DNA of 64,000 nucleotides from Acanthaster planci (Eukaryota; Echinodermata; Asteroidea; Valvatida; Acanthasteridae): positions 197,267 through 261,266 of the forward strand of contig NW_019091631.1 in assembly GCF_001949145.1 (NCBI RefSeq), written 5' to 3'. The notes under the pieces were generated by a model. That model saw only the letters and a list, made by a program, of their open reading frames with translations, was not told the DNA's origin and did no database searches. Shown piece by piece: positions 13,201 to 28,200 of the stretch. Within the stretch, counting starts at the first letter, position 1. Every line of letters begins with the position of its first letter. Position numbers and translations under genes: made by a program.

Positions 13201-16200
13201 ATCAACATAGTGTTAGTCAAGCTTCTTGTTCTCCGTCAAGAGCAGGTGAGTTAAATTTGTCAGCTGCCTTCCCTGTCACAGTTGTCAACTCAATCCACTC
13301 ATATCGCTCTAAATTTCCAAAATCCGAAGCAGAAATTATGCGCATTGTCACACATTAAATAGTGACGAGCTATTCTAACCCCTACCCCAGATTGAAGCCT
13401 CTTCCCCTCCTTGTATTATTACCATTAACTATTTCATCATGGATGATCAAAGCTGGGTGAAGCAATATTGACGTTGGGGGCCCATGAAAAAAGTATCAAA
13501 CCCGGTCCCCCCCCCAAAAAAAAATAATAAGAGTATTCAGGAAATACTAGGATGTGCGCCCTTCCCCCTAATGTACAAGACACCTCCCCCTCTCATCCCC
13601 CCCCCACGGTGAGAACCCTGGCCACACCTCTTAGTTTTACGAGATAAAACTTGATTGTTTTGCTGCAGGAGAATTTGTCTATCACCTCAGATGCCCAGCT
13701 GACGTTGCGTAATTTCTGCGTCTGGCAGCAAGACCAGAACCAGAGGGAAGACACTCACCCCCATCACTATGACACTGCTGTACTCATCACAAAGTAAGAA
13801 GGCGCTTCGTTCTGCTCTTAATCACCACTATGCATCGACCCTTTCCTCTAAGGAAAAAAACAGAACATCTTCTGTGGTCCTTAACCCCTATTAAGAGGTA
13901 CATACTGCTCAACGGTGCCCTTCTGTTGGAGAAGCAACTAGAAGAGGCACTACATATTGTACAAAGCATTTTACAGAAGGACTCTAACCTCTGTAATTAG
14001 AATGAATGTTTCCATGTGAGATTGTTTTTACGGGGAATGAACTTTGTGACCTCATAACTCCCCAAAGAAGGGTCTGAGATCAGCGGTTTTAAGGGTACGT
14101 GTTCTCAAGATCTTGCCAAAATAAGTTGTCACACAAAAATCGGTCATTACTCTGCACATGGTGCGTGTTTACTCGTTCTCAACTGTACACTACTAACCAG
14201 CCTGTAGCCTGAAAGCACCGGATAGGAGTAGAAGTTCAATTGATTGCCAAGTAGACAAACATCATCCATAAACACAGTTTCTCTTACGGCCTTGTCCTCC
14301 CCTTCTGATTTCACCCTGAGATACTCCAACAAACCAACTAAGGACACAAAGGTAACAGAGTGTTGAAATAGGTGAATGCTTGACACTGAGGTTTTGATCA
14401 GGCGATAGAAGCATCATGGGATTTGCATGTAGCATTCCCAGGCCACATTAGGAAATTCCTGGTGAATTCCATAATGTGACTTATTGGATAATCCTGAACT
14501 GGAGGCAGTATGTATGGAGCTCCCCGGGGAGAAAATTAGGAGCCTAATTTATCGTTAAGTGAGCGAGGGTAACATTGTCACGCCCAGGGGTGAGTCATTG
14601 AAATTGCTCTCCTGAATAAATCTCAGGTAATTGGCAGCCCGGAATCATGCCGACACTGTTGAAAGTTGACAATCATTAAGACATTGATTGCGTGGGAGAT
14701 TGAATTCCTACATGTCATGTGTAGCACTTTGAGCACATTGTACTGAGGTACAGGACCACTGTTAGATTGTCACAGTAACTTGGCTGTGATGGACAGCTAA
14801 TCCATGATTCTAAAGTTGATCTTGCATTAGCTATCTCTCCAGGGATTTTTTTCTGTAGGGAGGGACTGTGAATTCTGCACTAGAGGTGACCCGTCCAGCA
14901 GTTTTTAGTGGCTGTATTTATTGGTTTCTTATATGCAAGTCTCATGGGCCATTACTCAGTTGGCTATAGTGTTAATTATTCTTTGTTAACTGTCTTGCAT
15001 GTATCCCGTTCGTAAGTGTGTCGTCACTTCAGTTTAAACCATGCCCACTGCACATGTACTGCACGTAGAGTTACATGCATTGATCGCCATTTACATGGAA
15101 CCACAGAACCGGAAGTTAATGCACAACTTCAGCGATCATCGAATGGGAGCCTGCAAATCGTGGCAAGTCCGCCTTTTTGACGGAGTCACTTACGAATACA
15201 CTCAAATACAAGAGAAAGTTGAAAGCTTCTTCTGTATGACCGTGACTCATGAGTACCTCCAAGAAAAGGTCCGTTTTGTCCCACATGTAATGCCATGTTT
15301 TCTTTTTAATGACACAACAGGTACAAGAACCATTCTGTGAAATTTCCCCTCATAGAGGTGGACAAAGAGCACCAAACTGGATGCTTTTTTTGGTTAAAAG
15401 TCACAATGCATGGGACACAGCATTTTATCAGTTCTTGGACTACAAACTTTTGTGGCCTCTAATCTCCTTTGTCAGTAATTCAGAAGGAATCTGCTTTATG
15501 CCTAATAAATGTACCCGATTCCAGAAGCTTTCAGAGTCTGCTCATCTGCTGTCTCATTTTCATGGTTTGAATATTTGGAACATTTGACTGTAGTGTTTTG
15601 GCTTTCTGCATGATGTGTCTGGGGTTCAAATCCCACTTGTGCTGACATATGTCTTTTTCAATTTCCCATAGAATGGTTAGTCCAATTTTCCTTCTCACTT
15701 GATCTGATCATTTCTTCACCATCTTGTCTCCTCAGGGTTTCATACCTGTCAGCTAAAGTGTAGCAAATGCTGTGTAATAAATTAGTTGTTGCATTTGCCA
15801 GAAATAAATACTCCAACTGTTCGTAAATCAAGGTGGATTGAAACTTCTGAAGGTGTTCTGTGCATCAGAAAGTATTTTTTAAGTGTAAACCTACATTGTC
15901 ATTTATCTGAACAACTCTTAGCTTCTTGACCCATACAGAAATGCTTGCTCATTCCTGCTCAGTGTCTGGAATGAAATTGGCCCCAGGTCAGTCATTTGGA
16001 CAGGTTGAATGATGGATTGAGTAGTCATAAATACAGATGTATTCAGCATTCCAGCCAAGTTAGTATGTGGGCACATTCCAGCATTAATATACACTACTGT
16101 CATAAGTCATTTGCTGGTTAACCACTGGCACTCGCAGAACAAAGGTGGCATCATTTAACCTCCTCATGTGCACATTCCAAGTTAGTTGCAAAAGAAACCT

Positions 16201-19200
16201 AGACGGTCTACCTGTCAGTTGTTGGTTTTTGTTTATTTTTGGAAGAAACATGTTTGTTGGCCATGCCTAATAATGTTCTTACATAAGATGCAAACAAGAG
16301 TATGCTCACAAATCGTTGCATTATCTTCAGTGAGCATTTGAGAGAAAAATCCATCAAGAAATTTGTGCATGCCTGTAAATGGGCTTCACGGAAACGTGCA
16401 GTCTGTCTTGTCAGCTTCATGCCTCCACTGAAATATTCCCAGGGTCCTTCTTAATTCCTGTAGTTCACTTAGATTTCAGTATCCAGAGAGTTAACTCACA
16501 CCAAGATACGGGGTAGCAATTCACGGATGTGGATTGTTAAAGCCACACGCAAGAAAATATTTCCAGGAGAGCTTTGGTCATAAGCTATTCCTTGGTCTGG
16601 GGACTGGGACCAGGATTCTTGTTCAGGCTGCTGCCCAAAGTATTGGCTGTGACAGGTAATGCTAATTAGTAACACATGCTCCTACCAGGGTTGACAGGTA
16701 GTCAATATGTCTACATGCACTTCCGTGTGTCATGTGTGTTACCACATGCTACAGTCAGAACTTCTTGATACATCTCAACATTGATCATGTGCTCATGATG
16801 ATATCACTCCAAGATGCTGCATTGGCAAAAGAAGGGGAAGATAGTGAAATTACATGGAACGACTCAGTTTCCTGAGGAAAAGAAACCCAGGAGACCAGGA
16901 AGTAGACAGAAAGAAAAATATAGGTTGGAAACATTGCCGGACCTTGAAGTGTAAAACATGGACCCATGTGTACAGCAGATTGAACATGGAATGACAAGAA
17001 ATCATGGGTTCTGTTTGAGAAACACCAAGGTGTTGGAATTGTAACAGCTGGGCACATTTCCTGTCCAGTGCCCATGCAGGAGAAAAATCATGATAGCAGC
17101 TGTTACTGTGGTTGCGGATGAAGTGTAGGAATCCTGGAGATGAGAACGCTGTATTCTGTAGTCTTTGACTGTCCATGAAATGTCATTAATTGGGTAGTCT
17201 GTGGGATGCAAGCTCCTGAAAGTGTGCCGTCATCTTGTATGCTCACTTTGTCATCCCTGTCATGCCTCGTATGTTTAGAGGAATAACCATAGTGACAGAA
17301 TACTTTTGATTTTCTCTGAGCATGTGTTAAAAGTGATGAAATGTTGAAGGCATCCTTGGCAGACAGTGTGAAATTTGCAGCATGTGTTCCTTTGCAGTCC
17401 AATGCCTCCATTTTGGTTTTACTTTTCAGCAGCCTGAACCTGAAAATACTCATGAAAATACCTTGTCGAAATAGAGGGAGGAGAGAGTACGCATAATAAA
17501 GAAGAATATACATACACTTGAGAGGTCAGCAGAAAAATATTCTTCACTTTACACTTGACTTTGTACACTGCATCCGATCCAGTTTTGTTTTGAACAAAAA
17601 TTGTTCCAATCAAATTGTTTCTGAGGTCAAGTTGAAGTTGTGGACACCTGGAAATACTTGTGGTTGAAATTCAAATCAAATTCCTGCAATTACTTTCCAC
17701 TGTTTCAATCATACAATGAACTTCAATTTCAAAGCAATATCCGGGATCTCGCTTCATTTGAGCAATGTGGGGATTATTTGCCCTCCTGGGCAGAAAATGT
17801 TTAGAACTGTTTTGACCCTGAGTTTGGAGCACTTATGAGGGTCAGGTTTCGGCCATTGGCTGTGTTGAGGCACATGGACTGTTCAGGCATCCATGAAAAA
17901 AACAGAGTATATCAGCCGTTGACAAGGACAGGTTGTCCATCATTGCTAAGTCAAGATTGTCAGTCATGCATTATGATAATACTTGTATTTCGACCATAGT
18001 TGAGAACAATTTCTTCAGTTTATTTTCATTATTTCCTCTAGTCTGAGCAGCTGTGTTTTACTCATATGAAGCTGGCTGCTGAAGAGATATGTTATGCCTA
18101 AGTGAGCCTTTTTTTTTCATATGTGTATACTGACATTAACGTGTGATCACAGAGTAGATCGCCAGGTATGTCAGTGAGGATTGTGAGTAGAATAGCTCCA
18201 ACATTATCATGTAGCTCCTATATTGCCAGCAGAGATAGTATAGAAGCCCAGGTCTTGTTTTCTTTGTAAGCATGTGCAACTCCAGATCATTTCTTACGTT
18301 TCAAGGGAGAGCAGTAAAATTGCAAGTTCTTGCAGTACCTGTTTATCCAGCAACAACTCAACAGAATTGAATCTTATCAGTCATTTATCAAATTTTCCTA
18401 GATTACTTCCTTTCCCCTTTTCTGAATGTATGATTCTTTGGTTTACTCAACCCAATATTGGATGTATTTTGCTCCCTAAATACCATGAAATGAATTGCTG
18501 AAATCCTACAGCATGAACTTTCCTCCCCCAGGAACTAGTTTCCCAGCATTGCCAGCTGTTGCCATTTCTCTCATGGGGGCGGGTCCGTTTACCATTTTGC
18601 CACAGTCACTGACCTTATAACCCTCTCTGGTCTGAGCCAGAGCAGTGAAGGGTCAGTCTGCCCATACAGCTATCATGATGGGGACCCTCAAAGAATCCAT
18701 CCTTTGAATTTGAACTTTGCAACTTTCCTCCCATACTGTTTATTTTCCAGGAAAGGAAAAAGCTGACTTTCACTGTTTCTTATTAAGCATACTTACTGCC
18801 AGTGATACGGTTGCAATTTGTTCTCTTATCTGCAAGAATTGGCATGCTTTTACATAACAGATCCCACGTTGGTGGGGACCTGTAGAGTACAGACAGTTCA
18901 GTCAAAAATGTATACCACTTCACTGCTGTGCTGGGGGGGGGCTGGCCATGTGCAGCCTTGAACTTCAGATGACCGTAACAAACAAAACCATATGTCTGAT
19001 TGAGTTCAAACTTAACATTTCTATTGATAAGAAGTGTGTTTACATGAATGCCAAGTTTAAAAAAATGAACATGGCACAGCCAAGTTCTTGGGGGCAGACT
19101 CCCCCACACCTGAGATTGACCAAAATAACCCGGCTCTTTGAGGGTTGAAGTGTTAAGACTACAGTGTATTTGAATAGCAGATTAGCACTGGAAAAATCAG

Positions 19201-22200
19201 GTAGAATTATGGCCTGATTGTAGTTACAGGCTCTCTTTATCCAACCCCCTTTAGTAAAGACATTGGTTCTTCATTCACTCCAAGGCTGTTTTCCAATACC
19301 CAACTTGGGCTCTCTGTCTCAGGCTGCAACTGTTTTGTTTACTTCCTGACTTTATGAGGTTATAAGTGCAGTAGTAAGTCTGATAGTGGCACAAAACCTC
19401 AAGTAAGATGCAAAAGAGCCAAACATTACAGTACTTCAATTTAAGTTAAACGCTTTAGGCCCACAATTGAGGATTGGCTTCCTACAGGAAGCCTGAGACA
19501 GAGACGAAGTTGAGTATTGGAAACCCGCCCAAGGTCGTCAGTCTAACCATGTCTTCAAGGGTACAGATGGAGTCAAGTTTCTGAGCCTGGATGTTAAATC
19601 ACCTGATGAGCAACATGTAGGTTGCTGTTTATATCTTTTGGCCTTTTAAGCCAACGGTTTTCTGCCATTTTCTATATCCCACAGATAGAGTTCAGTGAAG
19701 AGTCTGTCATCTCTTACCATCGAATCTCTCCAGGGATTGCTCAGGAATAAACACAGATTGTGTTTGGTGGGATAGGTATGGTCTCCCATGCCAACAAAAA
19801 GATTTTATTGGTTTTCTGCAATAAAATACCCTGTTCCCATTATGATGTGAACTAGGTCACTTGACCATTCTGTCTTGGTGGACAAAGAAATTCTCTGCCT
19901 GGAGTGTTGTGTAAGCCCTATTTTACATGTACATGTACACAGACCTCTTTGTGCATTCTTGTGCCAACAATTATCCAATTACACAAGAGTACATGTAGTT
20001 CAAAGTGTCTTACTGCGAAATACCGATTAATTTATTGAAATATAGTGCACTTCATGCAGATCTAGTTAAAATGGAGTTGTAGGCCTCAGTTTAGATATTT
20101 CTGTTTGAAATTCATGTTTGAAGTACTTTGTAAACTTTGGCTAAATTAAACAAAAATCTGTCTGTGGGAAAGTGTTTAAAACAAATTAAAAAAAAAAGAA
20201 AGATCTTTTTGTCAGTCTGCTCCCCAAAGTACTGATTTAAATGCTCTTGCAGATTTGTACAGCACAGTAGTTGAGATAATATTCTGCATGGAACATGTCA
20301 AGTTGGATGTACTGTAAACTACAGTGAAAATTGTCAAGTGTTGGTTTGGTGAATTGGCTGTCATCGGTGGGACAGGTTGTGACCATTACTGGAACAGGTT
20401 CCGGTGATAAAAATAAGAAAGCTGTAAAGTGAGTCAAGGAGACCCAGACGTCCACTGAAGTGTTTATGGCTACAAAAGTATTTATTAAATAAATGTCAGT
20501 ACCGTAGAAACAAAATGTTTGTGAGAAAATCTGGAGGACATGTTGGGGTCTGCGAGGGAGTTGTTTGTAATGCATTTATATTCCGATGCATTTTTTTCAA
20601 GTCAGTTACGCAGGAATTGGCTGCCCATTCTTGCCGCAATTTTGTTACTGTTACATTCTTGTTGCAAAAAAACAAGGGGAACAAGATAGATCTGCAGTCT
20701 ACATTTTGCTAAATAGCTGACAACTCAAATGGCTTGGAGATAAAATAAACAGATATTCCACCTTCTCATGTCATCAAGGTAGCGCACGCATTTCAGGAAT
20801 TTTCAGCCGACCAGAATTACTTCCGTTTGACTGCCGACTGACCTGACCCATAGCAGTGATGAAGGAAAGAAAAAAAAAAAGAATGGAACATCACTCAGAA
20901 GTCTTCTTCCATTTGTTTGGGAGAGTTATTCAAACAGCTGGAAGGGAAATAAGGAATGGATCACTTATATAGGAATAAGGAGTTCTTAAAGGGTAGCAGC
21001 AGTGGAATTTTTGAAATTCAAAACTTCAAAATCTACCTTTGTGTCTCATTCATAAAACTTCATTAAAAAAAACCAACATTTAGGCCTATGATTTTTCCGT
21101 TAGTAGTATTCTGACCTGTGGGACCTTTATGAACAACAGTCACTTTTACAATTAGTTTCTAAGTTTGGAAAAAGCACCAGTCTGAGTATGGGTATATACA
21201 TTTGTTTCCTTGGAATCTGTAATTACAAAAAAAAATGAATAAAAAGAAACAACTGTTCAGGGCCATGACTTGTGAGTGAGAAATGATCGTCTTGAAGCAA
21301 TCCCTGCCGAGGAACCTGTCACAGCACTGCCACATCTGTACCCAGGTGGCAACATGACACCCAGCCTTCCTCCATCAACCAAGCCTACAAGCTCCCAGGT
21401 CTGTTCCTGTGTAGAAACCAGATTGCATTGGTTCCCACTGATGCAGCCAGGTGTTGCCCATATTTCACCTTCTCAGGGCCCATTACAGGTGCAGTGTGGC
21501 GTCACCTGCACCAGACCAGGATCAGTCAAGGACAGTGCCCATCCCGTCAGAGGGGAAAAGCTATGATACTCAGCTGGCAGAGAATGACACATCTTACACA
21601 TAGTAGATGATTGTGTGCCAACGTTGTAGTCGTTGGAGGGTTGGTTTCAGCAATAGAATGATAAATTTACCTTTGTACAAAAATCGTTGGTGGCAGATTC
21701 TGTTGCTGTATACTCTAACACCGTCGCCCACCTGAGCATTATTTTTTACCCCTCATTTGATTTTCTTGTACAACAATCCATACATCATCAATTGTCTTCA
21801 AAGTGAGACATGTCCTCTAGGCTCTACATCTTCAAAAGTCAACCATTTTGTGTAATTTATTTGATATACTATTTTTGTCAAAATGAACGTTTAAGATTTA
21901 CTTGTCAATGTCCCATTCCAAAATAAACATTATCATCGAAAGCCTTCACCCCAGAATTGTGTTCACAGAGATAAAATGGGGTGAAAAAATGTATTATTGT
22001 GGGGAGGGATTTTAGCACTAAGAAGGCCTTTTATAATTTTGCAGACATTTTGTACAGTCATTGTTGGCCTTGTCAACTTTCTTCATGGCTTGCTCTTTTT
22101 TTCACAATTCTTCAACTTCCTTCAGGATTCTTGTTGAAAAGTGACTCATTGGATAGCTCAGCTTTGATTTGGTAGAAACTGAGAACGATGACACCACAAA

Positions 22201-25200
22201 AGATGTGATTCTAAATGTATAGACAGACTCTCAGTTTTCTGTGCAGAAAGTGGGATAGTTACTGTGTCTCTGAGCTCATGTGGGAGACAGTTCCAATGTC
22301 GAGGTACAACATTTGAAATGGCTCTGTAATCATAACTGGCTAGATTACCTCAAAGCTTGTTTGACAGAAAGAAGTTTTGTAGGTAGGGCAGCCATGAAGT
22401 GTTTCAAATGTAAATAGAATTATTCTATATTCTGCATTCAACCAGCAGCCAATGAAGGATTGAAACCAAGCTTTTTGAGTGGCCTTTAACCCAGTGGCAA
22501 GGAGAATAACTTTAATTTACAAGTCATTTTGAAAGGTGAAGAAGAGAAAAAAAATGTTTGATTTCATCTGGCATTGGACTCTCAGGCGTGTTTGTTACAG
22601 TGTCAGGAGTGAGGTGAGTAATGCCATTCAAATTACATCAATTGACGCAGCACATGGACCCCCTGAACTACATGCCCTAAAGATGACCCTCGCAGATAAG
22701 CCATCCTTTCATATTCCATGTGCACATTAAAGAATGGGGTTGGCGGGCACCGGTGACTTCATCATCCAGGGTAGTTGGTTTATAAGGGGGAGGGGTGTCA
22801 GTATCACATACCCCAGCCATGTGCATTATTTCCTGACTTATCCCCTGGTTGTCATGTTGCGCTGTCTGTTCAGACATCAACCTGAGAGGGAACGTCTCAG
22901 GCCAACGGTGTGCTGACTGATCTCTCTGGGATTGCTGAATGAACATGTAGGCACATCAGTGGGTCAGAAAAGTTTGCAAGAGTCCATGTGTAGTCTGGCC
23001 TAGACTTGATCATGTTTGACAGGCATTTTGTACAAATCACTCCAATTGGCATTTTTGCCCCTTCAAACTCAAGATAACCAGGCAAGCATGGTGCAGTATA
23101 AAAGCAAGAAGGTGCAAGATACAGCTATTTCTTTCATGTTTTTCCTGAATGCACAGGAGAATGCCTTTAAGAAATATACAGCAGTGAAGCATGTGTTGAA
23201 TCATTTTAAATTGAGTTTTTGGTCGTATGTAAATTACAGTTGCATTACAAAACCTTCAGGACTGGCATTTATGTTTTAAAATCTTATTGAAAAAGGGTTT
23301 CTTGGGGGGTCTGCTACTGTATTTCTCATCAGTCGTGTTACTTAGAATTTCACTTTGTTTTTGGTTGAAACCTAAGAGCATTTAGCAAACTGGAAAGAGT
23401 GAACACATTTTATTCTGGCATATTTACTTTTGAGAACATTGCAGTAAGCGATAAAGCTCCCTACGTATACCTTGAGAATGACCGAGAGAAAAAAGAAAGG
23501 TCAATATTACATGTAAGTCTATGATGTCTCACCGTAGGAAGGCAGCCTCGGGCCAAGTAACTGACCGAAACTGTGTAATCATCACCATGGAAACTAAGTG
23601 ACCTACTTGATTGGCTAAAGTTCACGGGTATACATGTTGGGTGTTCTTGAAAATAGAAAGAATCGGCTTTAAAGTTTAGGTCTAACCTAAAGTTTTATTT
23701 GAATCTTCCTCATTGATTCCTTGGACTGTACATATTATACATGAATTCTTCCTTCAAAGAGGTGAGATAAGTAAACTTGAAACCACTCTTATTTTTGCAC
23801 TCATTCTACCTAAAATTAGAAATAAGAGATGACATCAGAGTTTAGCAAGTAGATTGGAATATTGACAACACATTGTGCTGTCAAGTTTTGCATTAGTAAA
23901 TGGCCAAATTACTTCTAAAACCCTCAGTGGAAATATTGATGTTAACTGAAGCTATTCCCAAAGAGGTATTTGAAACCCAACCCTACATTACAATAGCCGT
24001 AATGTTCTTTCAAAAGGAAACTTAAGCATCCAAACGGTTTCTTGGATGGCCCCAAGGTAGCAGTGACCCATTTAAGGAGTTCATTCACATTGGCTGTCCA
24101 AGCCACAGGGAATAATGCGCCGCTCAAGTTTGATTTAAAAGCAGGGGTTGCATTCAGTGTAGGAGTCGGTTAGCCTAATCAAGGCTGGTCAAGAGGGTTG
24201 AATAAAATGGCTTTTTTTCATCAAGTTTTTTTCAGAATTCAGGGATATGCCTTTTTGGCTTGTCAGACATTTGTCAGACTTTTTAAAAAAACAAACCCGG
24301 ATACTGCCTGGGGTGGTTCTGAAGCATTCAAGGAAGCCAAAACTAATGGCAGGCTTGGTGGATCACCATTCAAGTCGTCTGGGTTGGCAAAAATCGCAGT
24401 TTCAAATTTTTCAAATGTTATTTTGGGCTCTACCTAAGTAACAAATGTAACTATGTAAGTAATAAACATGAGTTTATTTACTGTGTACAAATATCAATAG
24501 GTCCAATTTTTCCTTGGGTACAAAATGTGATAAGTTCTTAACTTTTTCTTTTTATTCTATGATACTCACTTAAAGACCAACATAACTCCACAATTTGTAC
24601 TTCCATTTGCTTATCTGAAATCATCTCAATTCCTGTAAAGTAATTTGTTGAATATATTTGTAACTATTCTAAAACCTAACATGAATTGCCCGCATTGTTT
24701 TAAAATATGAACTTGCTTTGGAAAGAGCTGACATAATGGATACTTCCTTTGAGGTTTTTTAATTTATCTGATCATCCAGCAGTGCATTTAGCGGCAATTA
24801 AAGGATGATAATGAGTGAAGAAAACAATGAAGAAATGTTCAGTTTTAGAGGTGGAAGGAAAACCCCGGATAAATGCTTCGGGAAAACCCACGGACTCAGG
24901 TAGGGACTGAAAACCCAATCCACATGTGGGCCAAGCCGGATTCAAACCCAGGCCCCAAGAGGTAGAAGGCAAGGAAAGAAGCAATGCGCCAACCTGGCTT
25001 ACAACACCTGTATAAAAGCAGGAACTGGATTTAAAAAAAAAAGAAGGTTTTCCGAGGTCCATATGAAGTCCATGTCATTCTCCAAATATCTCAGATTCTC
25101 CCAAGAGTAGTTTTATGACGGGGTGCTAGGTAAATGTTATGCTGTGGGCTGGTCTCCCATCCAAGGTTTAAAACTGTGTCTGAAGGAAAGTGTCAATAGA

Positions 25201-28200
25201 TCAGTTGTCCTCCAGACTGGAACACTCTTCTTAGCGCAGTATGCCTTTCAAGGTAGTGTTCTGGAAACACCAAACACCTCATGAAAATAAGCACCTGTAC
25301 TTTAAGATCACCAGGGCTGCCTACAATATTGTTATTGTTATTATTGTTACTTTTGTTGACCCAAGTACTCTTCTAAGTGCATAAACAACAGGAGTGTGAC
25401 CTGTGGGTGAGCCAGAATGTACTCTTTCCCAGACCAAGATTACAGGTACATGCTCTTCCATCATACAGTACTTCCATCTGTTTTCCTTCTTCCATGGTCA
25501 TTCAAGAGGATAGGAAAGCAATTGTTGACCATGTATGCTATGTCATCCAAGAGAAATGCGTATACAACATTGTTCTATACCCTTGAGTATCAGGAGTAGT
25601 GCACTTCAAGGAAGCCAGGCTCTTGAACACTCCTACCCTGTATGGCTTGAAAGGCATATCCCTCAATCTTATAGTAACTAATTCTAACATTTCCCGCCCT
25701 GTAGTTTTATGGCATGCAGTCTGAGTTCAGGCCTTTTTTTTCCGTTCAGCGGTGTTTATTTTGTGTTGGCACATGTCTTTTCAATAATGTAAACAGTGTC
25801 TGGAGATGCCAAGATTCCTTTATTGGGAAATTTGACAAATTCAGGAGAGAGAAAAAGAGCAACAGTGATTTACAGGTCCATCACTGGTGACTTTCTGCTT
25901 CTGTAAAGTATGTTTACTCTGTTTGGGAGTTTCTTCCCACAAGAAACACCACATGGAGATTTACGAGGTTCGTAAAACCCTAGGGTTTGTCTGCGAAATA
26001 TAGAGAATAATTGTGTGAATGACTGCCATGGGAATTTTTGGTTCTATCAGGACACCATGGGGGGGGGAACACTAATTTCACTGTTCCTTGTGTTACAATA
26101 GCATTGGTATAGTGCAATTGGAGTGGTTCCATAGAGGGAAGTAAACTGAAGGAGTGATTGGACAAGTTTGGAATGAAGCTTCATGTTCAGAGCAAAGCTT
26201 TTTACTTCATTAAGATTTCATTTGTCTTTTCTTTTGAATGATTCTTGGAGTAATTAGTCTCAAGAAATGGTTCCAGCATTAACTATGTATCTGAGGTTGA
26301 CAGGGTCATTATGAATTACAAATGTATTTGTAAAAAAGGAAAATATTGAAAACTTGTCGTGCATGAATGCAGGGTTTTGTTGTGTAAATTTGTTTTAGTG
26401 AACATTTGGCTTTTCAGAACAATAAAAAAAAAATTTGGAATTTTTTCATGCCAACAAACCAAATGGTGAAGGCTATTGTCAAATGTTCTATTTGACAGTG
26501 AAGTTCCAGGTTGTCTGTTTGCTAGATTTTTCTTCCTTTATTAAACCAAGGTTGCATTCCAAAGAGAATTCCATGAGTAAGTAAATTTTGTTAACATGGG
26601 CCGCTGTAGATAGTTTACCCAGGAAACACCACAGGCAGACCTTCAAGATGGCTTATAAATTTCAATTGTTCTTGAAAGATGTGAGCCATCTGACTATTAT
26701 CCTTATCCTCATCAAAATAAAAAGCACCCTGAACTCTTTCTCCATGAACTGCCTGTGACGTCATCTGACTACTAGTGATGAAGGATTGACCACAGTTTTA
26801 GGTGTGAGTTTCTAAAGGTGCAGTTGCTTGTACAGGGGAGGATCATCTTTGAAAAGGGGAGGGGAGAGGATCATTACTCTCTCCCAAAAAGTGGGTGTGA
26901 GTGACGTTTCCCAGTTTCTTCTGTAAGCAGTGTAACATCTTAACAGTTTGTTTTACTTCCCTTTTCATGTTTACTGTTTCCTGCTTGCAGCCATGTGTGA
27001 ATGGCCTGAGTTCCCCTCTTGTGTGAAAAAAAACCTTCTAATGCCATGCAGTCAGCTTTGGTATATTCCTTCCTTCACGGTTGCTTCAAGTTCAGAGCCA
27101 GTGTGTGTCAAAGCCTGGCCCCTCAGCGTTGAGGCTCCACACTGTTAACCTTGTCACCCCTCTTCAGCCAGTCTTCACCCTGAGGGAGGAGACAACACCC
27201 AATTAGTATCAATTATCCAGACACCTTCAAACGAAAATAGCCCTCTGGGCATGACCTTAGCCAGCAGTGGAACTCATTGGAGGAACTGTGCATCTAAATC
27301 TTGGCCATGGCAATGTCTTTTATGGCTGGGAGAACCTGCAAATGGGGGAGTTAGATTTTCTTCGAATGTTTCAATGACCGTTAATTTTCTCCGCTCTGTA
27401 CAAAATGCATGTGGACATGTATAGTTGCAGTGTCGAGTGTATGCACAAATTTCATTAGGCTGCTGAGTGCAGAAATTTATCAAGCATGGGAAATGTTTTC
27501 TTACCAGCCTCACGTTTGTGTGTTTTTACATGGTCGGAGCTGATTATATTCCGGAGAGAAAAGATCCTACATAGTTCTGGAAATGTGATCTGTGTCTCTT
27601 GGTTCTCCTTGTGGTGAACACATACTAATGATGACATGGGGTACAAAAACAGTGAGGTGACACAAAACTCTCCCCAATGCTCCTTAACCTCATATTGACC
27701 TAGTAGTTGATGATGTACCAGGGCTCAGGCAGCTTGTCACATTTATTGCTTTGGACTGTGTTATAGTTGGGTGTTACTTCGGGATGTTGATGCAGTATTT
27801 TATGCTTAGCAACCTCACCCAACTTCTTGCCCTTGACAGAATATGCAGAGATACCCACTTGGCTATCATAGCTGTGGTTTCATCCCTGCCCATCTGGGCC
27901 AACCTCTTAATCGATGTTTTATCCACACAGCCCTCAGCAGTTTTGCTTCCAGGAGTCTGGAATAGGTTCAGGCAATTATCTTCCAATTATAACCACACCA
28001 ATGTCAAAACAATACCCTGTGGATACAGAAAAACCACTGCATGCAGTGAGCTGATCCTCCTGAAAAATAGACTTGCCCAGTCCTTGGAAGGGGGCGGGCC
28101 TTTAACTTCTTCAAAAAAGGAACCTCTGGAAGCTTATTTCTGTTGGGGACAATAATGGCTTTTGTTTTTGTTTTTTTTCACTTTTGCAGGGAGGACATCT

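Larger units (their letters stand above)
13794..28189. other. Large intron, 14.4 kb
   Basis: This is the longest intron in the window and splits the catalytic domain. It holds a SINE-like fragment near 15585-15635, an inverted-repeat element at 19290-19523, a possible degraded dispersed repeat near 22200-22500, and a minus-strand tRNA-type SINE at about 24842-25000. The longest open frames (17103-17513 minus, 27751-28155 plus) have no recognisable domain and no splice partners, so I do not call them genes. Such a long intron in an otherwise compact part of the gene could hold regulatory elements, but none can be named from sequence alone. Confidence 0.75.

Noticed and set aside
15041-15340. 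Plus-strand 99-codon frame (with HVELHAL near its start) in the long intron
   Set aside because: A superficial likeness to the protease start HVELMVV; it lacks the rest of the domain, and exon 2 already provides it.
17103-17513. Minus-strand open frame of 136 codons in the long intron
   Set aside because: No family motif, no splice partners and unremarkable composition; consistent with chance.
24938-24993. Possible functional tRNA gene
   Set aside because: A and B boxes are present, but the arms do not pair into a cloverleaf and the flanks look like a SINE.
27751-28155. Open frame of 134 codons just before exon 5
   Set aside because: It lies in the intron, has no recognisable domain, and cannot join exon 5 in the required frame through a good splice site.
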